Shown here: in pieces, positions 50,573-61,408 of the stretch
Layout of the letters: every line of letters begins with the position of its first letter
How positions within the stretch are numbered: position 1 is the first letter of the stretch
DNA from: Azorinus chamasolen
Taxonomy: Eukaryota; Mollusca; Bivalvia; Cardiida; Solecurtidae
DNA: 64,000 nucleotides
Assembly: GCA_963576725.1 (NCBI GenBank)
Contig: OY755238.1
Span: 28,849,201 to 28,913,200 of the forward strand
Direction of reading: 5' to 3'
Notes under the pieces: model-generated
What the model was told of the DNA's origin: nothing
Databases searched by the model: none
What the model saw: only the letters and a program-made list of their open reading frames with translations
Translations under genes and position numbers: made by a program

Positions 50573-51094
50573 GATAATACATTGTCATAGTTTTGCACGA
50601 AGGCTATGATGTACACGCAGCATTCCACAGACGTTTGTAATTCGATAACGTATTAAAATCATTATCTACAAAAGACATTTAAAATCGCGTGACAGCAGTA
50701 TGACAAATATACCGTCTTATAGAATCCTAAAAGTGCACATTTCTGCAAGGGAAATATATTAATACTGTCATATTTCAAGCATGTAAGATTCCGTTTTGTC
50801 TATGCTCTTGAAAATATACTTTTTCATTCAAAGTAGATATTTTGCTGTTGCTTTGTTTTATATCAGAATTGCAGATAGACGAAGAGCTTTGGTCATCCTG
50901 ACAAAGTAACTCTACATCTCACACGTATCCAATTCTCAAGAGACTTCAAGGGAACCAATCAATGCTCCTGTCTTCAAAACTAAATATATAGTGGTGACTT
51001 GTACAAGATAATAGGTTTCTTACTTTATTTTTTGCTCACGCTGTTCAGACAAAGTCCTTGAACGATGTTAACAGGATTTATATGTTTTTCTCCA
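50573..51094. other. No gene seen
   Basis: AT-rich DNA without recognised repeats or reading frames. Confidence 0.5.
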
Positions 51095-51353
51095 TTAACT
51101 CTTTCCCTGTTACATGTTCATGAAAACAATAATCACACCATGAATATGTATGAGCTTAAATTCATAATAGTTTATGTACCCAGGACATTTCTGTATTGGT
51201 AGCAATTGTAGATTCATATTTTTATTATAATTTCATAAGCAAACACAGCAGACCCTGATCAAACGGCTCCTACAGGAACCCTCTTATGTGGGTCTACTTT
51301 GTTTGCTAAAGCGCGAAAGCATAAATACTTAGGGAATTATTAAATAATGGTTA
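51095..51353 (+). mobile_element. Family A MITE A39
   Basis: TTAACTCTTTCCCTGTTAC at the left; worn right end TTAGGGAATTATTAA. Palindrome with CGGCTCCTACAGGAACC and a T/T opposition. A duplicated TACTTAGGGAATTGTTAAAT follows. Confidence 0.82.
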
Positions 51354-51445
51354 CTTAGGGAATTGTTAAATAATAGTAGATCTAACGCAATGAGAAATGG
51401 AGAGACTGATGCAAGGTATTGTAATTATATTCGGTAGTATATGAA

Positions 51446-51526
51446 AACCAGTTGCAAACAATATGGATCCATATGGATCCATATGGAGTCCAAAGGAACC
51501 CAATCTCTCACCAGCATGTACTCTGT
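51446..51526. mobile_element. Family G/A stem mosaic
   Basis: TTGCAAACAATATGGATCCA, a short ATATGGATCC duplication, then CAATCTCTCACCAGCATGTA and CTCTGTTT. Confidence 0.45.
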
Positions 51527-51775
51527 TTAACCCTTTACTCCATTAATACGCCTTACTATGGCTCTGCAAACAGAGTAGACCCAGATCAGACGGCTCCTAT
51601 AAGATCCGTCTGATCAGAGTCATCTCTGTTTGCTAATGAGGTGATATAGATCTAATTCTACAGTTTCGGCCAGAATCAAAACTTTTCTTCTTGTTTTCAT
51701 GCTATAATAAATATTAAGAAATTAATAATCCTACCTATGTAATTTATTTCATAAATATTCATGGAGTTTACCGTT
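51527..51775 (-). mobile_element. Family A MITE A40
   Basis: TTAACCCTTTACTCCATTAA at the left; worn right end CATGGAGTTTACCGTT. Palindrome with CGGCTCCTATAAGATCCG and an A/A opposition. Confidence 0.85.
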
Positions 51776-52858
51776 CTCAAAAATAATGGAAATCAATGTC
51801 GCCGATATAAGTCAACTGATATTTCGCCGATTAAAAGCAATTAACATCGTGTCATTGTTTTTCTCAATGTTTCATTATACATGTATTAGGATTATTTCAT
51901 TAACATTTTTACGGTATAAAATGTTGTTCTAAATGACTTCCCATGCCTTTTATAAATCTGCATGGGGTGGTGGAATTTGCATGTCGCCATGGAAAATCTT
52001 TAGTTTTTATTGTATTCATAAAATAGTGTTGAATGTAACCATGCCCGATTTAAACCCCTGCATTTATTCGTTATTAATGTATGTTTTTCACGAAGACAAA
52101 ACGTTGCTAAAGCAACCAAACATTAAAATACACTGACATGCTAATACGATGTGGCCAAACCTGACCTAATCTACAAGGCTAAACTCTAACGGTAAATAGA
52201 ATATCACATACTGCACGATAATTCTATAATGCCATATTCATTCACCCTTTAATAATGTATATGATGTGTATGAAAAAGGATATTTACTAAATTCATCCAT
52301 GGGAAAATTTCAGAGGCCAAGTTTCTAAATTACACTTCGGAAATTTAGCCTTCTAATCCACGAGTCATCACAAATATGCATATTCGTTTTCCCATGAAAC
52401 ACTAGTTTGTGTTTGTTTTGCCAATTTTGTGTACTAAATAGCCTATTGTTTATCAAAATGTTATGAAAAGTACTTTGACAAAACATATAAAATTTTGCTG
52501 GCCAATCAAATACAGCGGAAAAGAAAGCATCCTAATCTACGAGGCCTTCTCTACGAGACAAAAATATTTTTCCAGTCGCCCCTTCCATCATTCCCGTGTG
52601 TCATGCCACTCAATTACGTCTAATTCAATACTTAAACCACAGTCACATTTAAATAATTCATGGAGGACGTCATTTTGCTACAAAATTCGTCTACACAATT
52701 TCCTAAGAAAGCAGTGAGTTATTTGACATGTTGCAGAAATAGCTTACATGATTGCCACATTGAATTTGAACACATATTATTTCAGAATTATGATATGAAT
52801 ACCGAATTATCGACGTTTGAATAAAGTAACTTTTCGCATTGTTTAAATATTTCATATG
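51776..52858. other. About 1.1 kb without recognised features
   Basis: Plus frames at 51933-52136 and 52463-52717 show no domain that I recognise. No repeat family of this window matches. Confidence 0.4.
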
Positions 52859-54040
52859 AAAGTACAAAAATGAGTCGTGCAGGAAACACCACATACAGAA
52901 CAAAGAGTCGCCCCAACAGCAACACAAGGAAACAGCAAATGTAAATAACTATAAAAACAAGAGACGCACAAAGACAACACAAACACACAATAGGGGGAAG
53001 ATGAAAGCACCGCCTTGGAACAGTCAGTGACAAAAGGGGGGGGGGTGTTAAACAGGTTTATGGGCGCCCAAGCTCACACTTATTCCATCCCCACCCTAAA
53101 AGACAAACAGTGTAAATAAACGTATCCCCTCTCCGACTAATCTACAACAACCGCGACGGCAAATACAGTGGTAAAGTGCATGTATAACGAAAACATTTAA
53201 GTGAGCAAACTGTATCCACCTATCGCTAGTGTACTTAATGATTGAGCTGCAAACACAGTAACTGTAGAAAAGTAATAAAGGGTACGACAAAAACAAAATA
53301 GTACAGATATCCGACGTTCTACTTCCATTTCTGGATTTAAGAGGTCGCCTTCATAGAGTACTAAACCTTTCTTGGCCAGCGTGATTGCCAACTGAAAAAG
53401 GGTTCACAACCAAGCATGCAGTATGTTGTAGTACTACAGGATCATATCCCTTTTTAATGAATGTTTTAACATATTTGATGATCAAAGTGAGAAAATGGGT
53501 ATGTCCAATAATTTTACGAAGTTTGTAAATCACATCACCATAAAATTCAGGATGTGAAACACCGTGTCACAGAAGCTCCTTGAGATTAGATTGGTACTTG
53601 CCAATAAGCGAGAGATTTCGATAGTAAAATTTAGAAAAAGTTTTTCTTAGTTTATGGTATCTATATCCTTGCTTAAGCAGTTTTTCAGTTAAAATGAGAT
53701 TTCGACTGTTAAAATCGTCAATAGATGAACAAGCTCTAGCAAAACGAATAAGTTGAGATATATAAACCCCGTAAGATGGAGCACGGGGAACATCCCCGTC
53801 AAGATGAGGAAAGAATTCATTCCATTATCAATTTTAAGGTCTAGATCAAGAATGGCTGCATAATTGTCGGACGGGTTAGCTTTATTCAATTTGAGTTCTT
53901 TAGGATAAATTGTAGGAATCAGAGCATCAAAGAAAGGGCTAACTTAGTTAAAAATATCATCCAAATATCGACAAGTTTCATTTCGGACTCGTAGCTTAGA
54001 TTAAATTGTCCCGTAGATGTGGATGCCAATATCAAAGTAT
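52859..54040 (-). mobile_element. Reverse-transcriptase retroelement, longest copy (3)
   Basis: Minus strand. It reads from a YLDD region near 53957-53968 through the post-catalytic domain to the 3' tail ending CACGACTCATTTTTGTACTT at 52859. The tail carries GAGAGGGGATACGTTTATTT and a worn form of GACCGTTCCAAGGCGGTAC. The RT N-terminal half is missing. Confidence 0.82.
53330..54010 (-). pseudogene. Reverse transcriptase C-terminal pseudogene
   Basis: Readable segments in order: CRYLDDIFN (catalytic YxDD), PKELKLNKANPSDN, AILDLDLKIDNG, FPHLDGDVPRAPS, YGVYISQLIRFARAC, LLKQGYRYHKLRKTFSKFYY, HPEFYGDVIYKLRKIIGHTH. Stops (one after KELL) and frameshifts break it. The layout YLDD followed by a FLDL-like motif is shared with Penelope-like and some other RTs; family not certain. 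Confidence 0.72.
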
Positions 54041-55490
54041 TTCTATACATTTTTTGAAACGTAAATTTAGTTTCAATTATGTCAGTTTAATAAAAATCTA
54101 TTTAGAAATAATAAATGGTTAAATAAAAACAAGATTGGCTATATATTAATGGCAATTATTTGTAGGATTTTTTCAGAAAATTATTTACTGCTTTATTTCA
54201 TTTTATTGTTTTTAACATGTTTACTTGGTATTTCTTCTACAAAGAGCAAACATTCACTTCATTGCATTTATTCCTATTGCTCGATCCACATACAAAAAAT
54301 AGTCAAGTATGTCTCCTTTCAAATAGGCATTTACAAAGCCACACATACATTCACCAAAGTGTCCCGTAAATTATAATATGTTTTGTCCCATAAATTATAG
54401 TAATAGTTTTGTTCACATAAACAGGTTTAAATCCAACAAAAAGGCTGAATTGATTTGTCCGTCCATCACTACTTTCGTCTGTCTGTCTGTCAATATGTCT
54501 GTCTATTCATATAGATATATAATATAAGAAAGTATCATTATGCTAGACCAAGCTTTGTAAAGTTTTGTCAGCTTCTACACAGTCAAAACCGCCAGGAATT
54601 AGTTAAACTGGTTCTATTTATAAAGTATTCCTTTTGCAGGAGAAACGCACTTGGTAACGCTTACATGTAAGTCATCTCAAATATGAATAGACAGCACTTT
54701 ATGCACAACGTAAATGTCAATTTCCTTTCAAGTAAAGATTTTGCACATAACTAAATTGATTGTAATTGTAATATACTTAGCCCAATCGTTTGACCTATGT
54801 GACATATGCTATGTATATGTATTTATAACAACAATGTATATGTTTGTACACGTTGAATAAAGGTATGTTCTTTTCTGTTCGTATGTTGTGATAGTGTTTA
54901 TTTGTCTCGAGGTGTTGTGTGACTCATTACTCAAACACTAATTGAAGTGGGCTATTGGAACTTGCATTATTTGAGCCTGTGCACCTTCAGGGTTAAGCAA
55001 AGTTACGGCCCATGAGTTAGCAAAACATTGGTGAGAGTGTGATAACTTAGAGCAGCAATAATTTAAATAAGAAAGTACAGCCAATCTTTGATAAATTTAT
55101 AAGTGTATTAGTAACTCTTGCAAACAGTTAACACTTGATTGTTCGATTAAATCAAAATATTTTCATTATATACGTTTGTCAGGGGTCAGTGCACAGTTAA
55201 GTCAAAATGAATGTTTGAACTCAGACAGTAAAATTACAGAGTCGAATGTAAAACATCCATGACAAACAGAGTTGAATTTGAAATTTTCGGTGTACTTGTA
55301 TACTCCTCAATGCTCGTTTTGACGATGTTGCTGTTTATAAAGCAATGTATATTATATTATTCGTCAGTCTAATTTACAGGACACATTCCTATAATTTACG
55401 GGACAGTGACTTTCGAAAGCGTAATTTTCTTGCACATTGTCTTAACGATTTTGTGTTCTTATGTATGAGTTTATAACACATCCAGCACGT
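54041..55490. other. About 1.4 kb without recognised features
   Basis: AT-rich. A short CTGT run (TCTGTCTGTCTGTC near 54478-54491) is the only notable motif. The plus frame at 54149-54376 is hydrophobic at the start but has no other support. Confidence 0.45.
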
Positions 55491-55495
55491 TTCCT

Positions 55496-55945
55496 GACCC
55501 TCAAATTGTTTTTATGCCCCATAGACGATAGTCGGGGGGCATATTGTTTTTGCCCTGTCTGTCTGTGTCTGTCTGTCTGTCTGTTTGTCTGTTTGTTTGT
55601 CAGCAACTTTAACATTGGTCATAACTTTTGAGCCAGTATAGATAGAGACTTGATATTTGGCATACATATGTATCTCATGAAGCCGCACATTTTGAGGGGT
55701 AACGTGTCAAGGTCAAGGTCATCATTCAAGGTCAGAGGTCAAATATATGGGTCAAATCGCCGACTTTAACATTGGCCATAACTTTTGGACCGGTAGAGAT
55801 AGAGACTTGATATTTGGCATGCTTGTGTATCTCATGAGGCTGCACATTTTGAGGGGTGACATGTCAAGGTCAAGGTCAGAAGTCAAGGTCAGAGGTCAAA
55901 TATATGAGGGGGCATAGTGTTTCACAAACACATCTTGTTTATGTT
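55496..55945 (+). mobile_element. Bivalve-type interspersed repeat with CTGT run
   Basis: TTTATGCCCCATAGACGATA at the left; a CTGT/TTGT microsatellite at 55555-55603; then two related units of about 150 bp, at 55600 and 55757, each with ACTTTAACATTGG, GAGACTTGATATTTGGCAT and GTCAAGGTCAAGGTCA; right end GGGGGCATAGTG and ACAAACACATCTTGTTT. I recall such repeats in many bivalve genomes; class unsure. Confidence 0.75.
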
Positions 55946-56507
55946 GCACTTGTTGTAAAAGTTCAAATACAACTTTCATGAAACTATATTTTTATGAAGT
56001 TGAGTGTGGTGTTCATCTCCTGATTTTCATACTTAATATCAAAATGTTACATCAGAAATGGATACATTTATGCTATGTAATCTCAGTTCATACATATAAC
56101 CTGATTCTTTGAATAATATAACTGTCCGAGCTCCAGATATAACTGTTAAAAGTCAGGTTATAGGTACTATGAATACAATTAGTAAATTTCTATAGCTTAT
56201 ACATTAACCACTCATTTTACATAGTTGATTGTTGATTAATATTAGAACTTTTTCGGAATTAGGCCCAAGATACATTAAACATTTCAATATTCACAACTTT
56301 TTAGACATACGACGTAGTGAAAATATCATTCGGTGATTTGTCCATTATTTTTGAGAATGGGTCGTTTACAAATGGTTAATACTGCCACTGTACTGGTGGA
56401 TACAGATGCAATATAATATCTACTTAATGACTTGATACATGCAATACTATTCATAGTTCATGCAACTATAAAATAAAACCCCTCTTAACCAGTTAACTTA
56501 ATTAGTA
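55946..56507. other. No gene seen
   Basis: AT-rich DNA without recognised features. Confidence 0.5.
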
Positions 56508-56707
56508 AATTCTGAAGGGTGGTGATCCCCCGAAAGCAAAAATTGCAGCACAAAAAGATAAACTTGCAGACTCGGTTTTATTGAGTCTGTTCATGAGCAG
56601 TAATTGAAAGTGCAACACTGCTCATGCCCCCTAGCACCGGCTTAAGCGGTATTCAATTTTCAGAACAAGAAGTACTGAAATTCATGATCTCGAAGGATCA
56701 GAAGGTA
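56508..56707 (-). repeat. Dispersed repeat M, copy 2
   Basis: Reverse partner of 17030-17220 with CTCGGTTTTATTGAGTCTGT and ATTCATGATCTCGAAGGATC. It lacks the 14-20 bp indels of copy 1. Confidence 0.65.
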
Positions 56708-56719
56708 AGTTTATTTTTA

Positions 56720-57060
56720 GATATATTAAAGCAGCTTACTGCTTAATAGAGATTGAAAGTTCCAAACGAGCTTTCTGCAAGACATTCACCCTGTATTAAC
56801 CCATTTGCTCCCACGATCCCATATATGGGACGTAGGCAAACAGTGTAGACTCTGATCAGACGCCGCATAATGCGGCGTCTGATCAGAGTCTACACTGTTT
56901 GCTGATAGGAATTTCAATATAAAACAAAACGAAATTGAAAATTTAGGCCAGGTACCCCTTAGATAAAAAAACTGGACTAATCCAATATATAAACATGGAA
57001 GAATCCAATGGGCGCAAATAGGTTAAGTTGTCACCTGTCTTACAGACCATTACCGTTACC
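56720..57060. mobile_element. Family D core split by K3
   Basis: Left: GCAGCTTACTGCTTAATAGA, GAGCTTTCTGC, TTCACCCTGTATTAA. Right, after K3: GTTGTCACCTGTCTTACAGA. The K3 insertion lies at TTAA of the second arm, the same place as B3 in the D element at 10300. Confidence 0.7.
56796..57026 (+). mobile_element. Family K MITE K3, complete
   Basis: TTAACCCATTTGCTCCCA to TGGGCGCAAATAGGTTAA, 231 bp. Palindrome at 56836-56902: two perfect 33 bp arms and a single central base, apex GCCGCATAATGCGGC. No mismatch in the stem. It defines the family ends. Confidence 0.93.
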
Positions 57061-57081
57061 AAAGCCATGTTCGACTTGACT

Positions 57082-57118
57082 TATATTTGCAAACAGTTTG
57101 GATCATGATGGAACGCAG
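57082..57118. mobile_element. Family G stem, half
   Basis: TTGCAAACAGTTTGGATCAT then GATGGAACGC. Cut off by the next element. Confidence 0.55.
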
Positions 57119-57265
57119 CCTAACCCTTTCCTTCATAAATACGCCTTTATACACCATTGCAAACAGAGTAAACCCAGATCAGACGGCACCTATAGGAGCC
57201 GTCTGATCTGGGTCTACTCTGTTTGCAGAGAGAACGGAAGGCATATTAATGGAGTAAAGGGTTAA
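57119..57265. mobile_element. Symmetrical family A derivative A41
   Basis: Both ends are the palindrome-proximal end: TAACCCTTTCCTTCATAAAT and ATTAATGGAGTAAAGGGTTA. Palindrome at 57159-57226 with CGGCACCTATAGGAGCCG. The whole 147 bp is one large inverted repeat; the usual body is absent. The T/T opposition is also absent. Confidence 0.85.
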
Positions 57266-57439
57266 ACAGAGTACATACTGATGGGATATTGTATGCAATT
57301 GGTTTCCATATACTTCCTCCTCCGAATTTTTTTTAATACGTTGCATCAATCTCTCCATTCCTCATTGCGTTATACCTACTATAATTTAATAATTCACTTA
57401 GTATTCACTACTTAGGCAAAAATATCATTTATAGATTAA

Positions 57440-57535
57440 TTATATATATATCAATATGCCATTTTAAATATTAATCTAATTAATTTTCATGATGTTATCA
57501 TTTCTTACATGAATATTCATTGAGTAAAGGGTTTA
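57440..57535 (-). mobile_element. Family A, non-palindromic half
   Basis: GCCATTTTAAATATTAATCT, ATCATTTCTTACATGAATAT and TGAGTAAAGGGTTTA. Confidence 0.65.
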
Positions 57536-57639
57536 TCTCTGCATCTTATCATGATTCAATCTTTTTTGATACTTACTAAATCGTTTCTCCAAATCTTTAA
57601 TGAATCGAATGTAAGTAAGATTTGCGTCAGATAAGAATT

Positions 57640-57865
57640 TGAGCATACATAAACATTGACAACAGGATACGGGGTTAAACAATTTGTTCAAAAATCGTCA
57701 AAATTCAAAAGTATCGACTTTCTTAGATATACAAAATGTATACAATTCCTTAAGCAATTAAAGCAGACTTTGATCAAACGAATCCTACCGGAATTGTCTG
57801 ATCTGGGTCTACTCTGTTTTCAAAAGCGAAAAAGGCGTCAATTCTATCAGGAAACGGGCTACGTT
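57640..57865 (+). mobile_element. Family A, diverged
   Basis: Palindrome near 57757-57825: AAGCAGACTTTGATCAAACG, ATCCTACCGGAAT and TGTCTGATCTGGGTCTACTC. Termini worn. Confidence 0.6.
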
Positions 57866-58390
57866 TTAGCTAATCAGATGTGCTTTTGTGTATAACTGTA
57901 TGTTTAGTTCGTGCCATGGCAAGTTAAAACCTTTAGCTATTCTCCAATCAACAAAAACGGTCATATACCACCTCGTTTACAATACTTCAATATGTAAATA
58001 CTCAACTTTGAGTCAATCTCGTTAATATGAGTGATTACAATTACTCTGGTGATAATCACTTGAACACTTCTCGATAATTGGTGAATACTTTTCGCAATTG
58101 GGGTGAGTTCTACTCACAAATACCACATGTGAACTATTCACTAAATTGATGAGTACTATTCACAAAATGGTGAACACTTCTCATGAAAACATTAGAAAAC
58201 GGTAAATATTCCCTTGAATACTTTTCAAACACAATGTGTAACGGTGAATTTGTAAGGAAACTTTCGCCGCCATAACAAAAGCAATCAATCAGAGAAAGAA
58301 CTCGAGTAATGGTGTTTATTCAATAATAGCTCGAAGTATGTAGATGTCAGGACACCAGCAAAGCAATCTGTCATAAATAATGTAAACATT
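57866..58390. other. Unassigned, with degenerate short repeats
   Basis: Between 58060 and 58220 a loose motif of about 27 bp recurs (GGTGAATACTTTTCGCAATT; GATGAGTACTATTCACAAAA; GGTGAACACTTCTCATG). Otherwise no features. Confidence 0.45.
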
Positions 58391-60078
58391 TAACCCTTTC
58401 ACCGTCAATGTCTCATAAATGCACCCCAGTAGCCGTTTTTGGCTACTGACCGTTACAAGGCGGTACACCTGGGGGTGTTTTATTACCGCAAATCTGAATC
58501 AGGATTACAGATCATGATTGTGATTCGGTCGTTCTTTTAATCGAATCACCAACATGTTCTCTAATCAGACTAATCAAGCTCTGACCTCAATTAAAATCTA
58601 TTCTAACGCAATCTGTCAATTTTCTGCAATCTGATTGGCTCATGTGACTAAATTTGCGGCATATAAAAACTGTTTTATATGTCGCAAATTCAACCAATCG
58701 AAAACGGCCGAATAACAGCATTAGCCTGTAAATATATTAATGCGCTTTGTTTATCAAACACTTAGATCCACTGATAAATTCGTATACATACACCGACATA
58801 TATTCAAGTTCAGTCCGGTATTTTGAAAGTTATTAATGTCCGTTCTTTGTCACGACTTGACCGATCTTTTATATGTCATATTGAGAATTATTGATATACT
58901 CAAAGCGTTGTGATTCAGATTCTACCTTATTTATCATACTATTCAAACATAACGTTATAACGTGACGTCATTGTTACAGACGACGTTTTTGCGTACGGTG
59001 CCAAAGACTAAGATAGCGTTACGTTTTCTGACATGTGTATTGAAAGTGTATTGAAATGTAAAATAGCTGTCGTATAATGATTCATGACAAATGTAATAGC
59101 GAACTTACAACTGGGCCGGTGTTTTGACTGGGTAAACTAGGGTGAAAAATCCAGTTATTTTAAGAAATCTGAGAGAAAGTGGGCACTATTTCTCGCCTCA
59201 TCACTCATTCAATCACATGCGCGCATAGGATATAACAACAATTTGGCATTTTTCGTGTTAAGATTGCGTTAGAATAGGGTAAATCCTACTGTAATTTGAA
59301 ATTTACGACGGTATATAAGGTTTTTAACGGTCTTGAATTATTTTAACGGCTCCGCCTTCGGCGTCGCCATTAAAATAATTTGCGACCGTTAAAAACCTCA
59401 TATACCGTCGCAAATTTCAAATTACAGTAGGATTAACCCTATAATCATTATCAAAATGGCGGAACTTACACTAACAGCAGAGGAGACACACTTTCAAACC
59501 ATTCTAGAATTGGTTATCGGAGGTAACAGTTGAAGTAACAGTTATATTTCTATTTGCTCTCGAAGTAAACCATGTTCTTAACTTATTTTTAATTTATTTT
59601 ATTAGATCTATTCATTATTAATATTATTTTATTTTATTTTTTATATTTTTAGTTTTATTTTTGTTATTATCGCTGTCTAATTATTCGACAAAAAATATTT
59701 GCTGATCGACTCTGGAACTCGAAGAATTGCCAGGCACACCCAATGAGTATTTTCTTTTAATGAGATTAACGTTTCAGCGGCCATGTTTAATACAACATGT
59801 CATATCAAATTGTTTTAATACCATAGCAATCATTATTAAGATTGTGTGTATAATAAGAAAAAATATGATTTAGGAAATAAAACACCCCGCTTTCAGCCTA
59901 TGGTCAACTGTGTTGTTTAATATGCTTAATGTTTATTTTTTTCGTCTTGATATGCGTCCTGTTATGTTTTGTCTTATGGCTATACCGTTTCTTGTTTAAT
60001 GGTGTTTGGTGCAGTGTCATTTCGTATGTGGCTCTCCCTGTTTGAGTATTTTTCCATATTTAGCGCCGAAAGGGTTAA
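58391..60078. mobile_element. Candidate 1.7 kb TTAA-type TIR element U
   Basis: TTAACCCTTTCACCGTCAATG at the left and GCGCCGAAAGGGTTAA at the right, similar to family F ends. The left part holds CTGACCGTTACAAGGCGGTA, a motif of the retroelement tails. No transposase frame seen. It could be two independent half elements rather than one. Confidence 0.45.
59282..59434. repeat. 153 bp palindrome inside U
   Basis: Arms of about 69 bp beginning AATCCTACTGTAATTTGAAA and carrying GACGGTATATAAGG / CCTCATATACCGTC; centre GGCTCCGCCTTCGGCG. About five mismatches or small gaps. Confidence 0.85.
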
Positions 60079-60096
60079 TCCTACTGTGTTGTTTAT

Positions 60097-60722
60097 TTAA
60101 CCCTTTCCCTGTTCAATATTCATGTTAGAAATAATGGCATCTAACATATCTATTAGCAGAATGTTTATAATGGCATCTAACATATCTATTAGCAGCATGT
60201 TTATAATGGCATCTAACATATCTATTAGCAGAATGTTTATAATGGCATCTAACATATCTATTAGCAGAATGTTTATAATGGCACCTAACATATCTATTAG
60301 CAGAATGTTTATAATGGCATCTAACATATCTATTAGCAGCATGTTTATAATGGCATCTAACATATCTATTAGCAGAATGTTTATAATGGCATCTAACATA
60401 TCTATTAGCAGAATGTTTATAATGGCATCTAACATATCTATTAGCAGAATGTTTATAATGGCATCTAACATATCTATTAGCAGAATGTTTATAATGGCAT
60501 CTAACATATCTATTAGCAGAATGTTTATAATGGCATCTAACATATCTATTAGCAGCATGTTTATAATGGCATAAGTGCAAATAATGTTACTGTTTATTGA
60601 CTGGAAATGTAGAGTCTGTTATGATCTTATAAGCAAACAGAGTAGACCCAGTAGGAGCCGTCTGATATGAGTCTATTCTGTTTGTAAATGCTTTAAAATG
60701 TGTTTATATGAAGGAGCGGGGG
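60097..60722 (+). mobile_element. Family A MITE A44, expanded by a minisatellite
   Basis: TTAACCCTTTCCCTGTTC at 60097; after the tandem array the A body resumes (GTAGAGTCTGTTATG) with a worn palindrome (GCAAACAGAGTAGACCCAG...GAGCCGTCTGATATGAG) and a lost right terminus near 60720. Confidence 0.85.
60134..60572 (+). repeat. 36 bp minisatellite, 12 units
   Basis: Twelve units of 36 bp starting ATGGCATCTAACATATCTAT (60134, 60170 ... 60530) and a 7 bp stub. Differences: CAGAATG or CAGCATG at one site (C in units 2, 6, 12), and one T to C in unit 5. Because 36 is a multiple of three, frames of about 150 codons stay open on both strands; none is a gene. Confidence 0.97.
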
Positions 60723-60810
60723 GAGGGTGTAACAGTAAAGTGTAGGGTCATAATATAGTTACTGAATACGGTACTCTCTGACCCCTATCCCTTTTATTCA
60801 TGTACTTATT

Positions 60811-60965
60811 TTAACCCTTTCCCTCTTATAAATGCATTTTCACTCATTTGTTAGGCAGGCGGCACCTATTAATGTCGCCTGATCGCGGTCTGTCCTGTTT
60901 GCTAATGGAAGTTAATGGAAGTATAGATCTGTGTCATTAATTTTCCAAAACAGTACAGTTTTCCA
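60811..60965 (-). mobile_element. Family A, palindrome reduced
   Basis: TTAACCCTTTCCCTCTTATA, then a reduced stem (GGCGGCACCTATTAATGTCG, CTGATCGCGGTCTGTCCTG), GCTAATGGAAG duplicated. Right end not clear. Confidence 0.65.
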
Positions 60966-61408
60966 TATTCCATTTTCATTATGACTGTTTTGGCCATGCT
61001 GAATATACTGAAATTTGCTATTTTTATTAACAATTACGAAAAAGTGTTGGATTTGAAATATTAACTTCGACTAAACAATGCTATTATGGATCCACGGTGT
61101 GTTCAATATCTTTTTGAAATCATTGTGATCTTTTCCCTATTGGAATCCGAAATGCGAAACATGAAGAACTGAAATGTTGCACTACTTGAATCATAGACTG
61201 CTAAATGGAATTGCATTCAAAATACCAGCTTTGATTAGACTGGTGATTTAGTTCGCGTCTGCAATGTTTTCATACGACAACATCCCAAACACGCATTTAG
61301 AATCCGTATACAGTTAAATTATTTCAGAAAAGGGAAATGGTTAGAACAGGTTCTATTGCACTTGGCTTCCCGAACTGAAACCGTTTTAGGAACCCTCCTA
61401 TCTGATTC

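Noticed and set aside
60097..60580. Three overlapping frames of about 150 codons on both strands
   Set aside because: They are translations of a 36 bp minisatellite; the unit length is divisible by three, so frames without a stop in one unit remain open. No start, splice or domain support.
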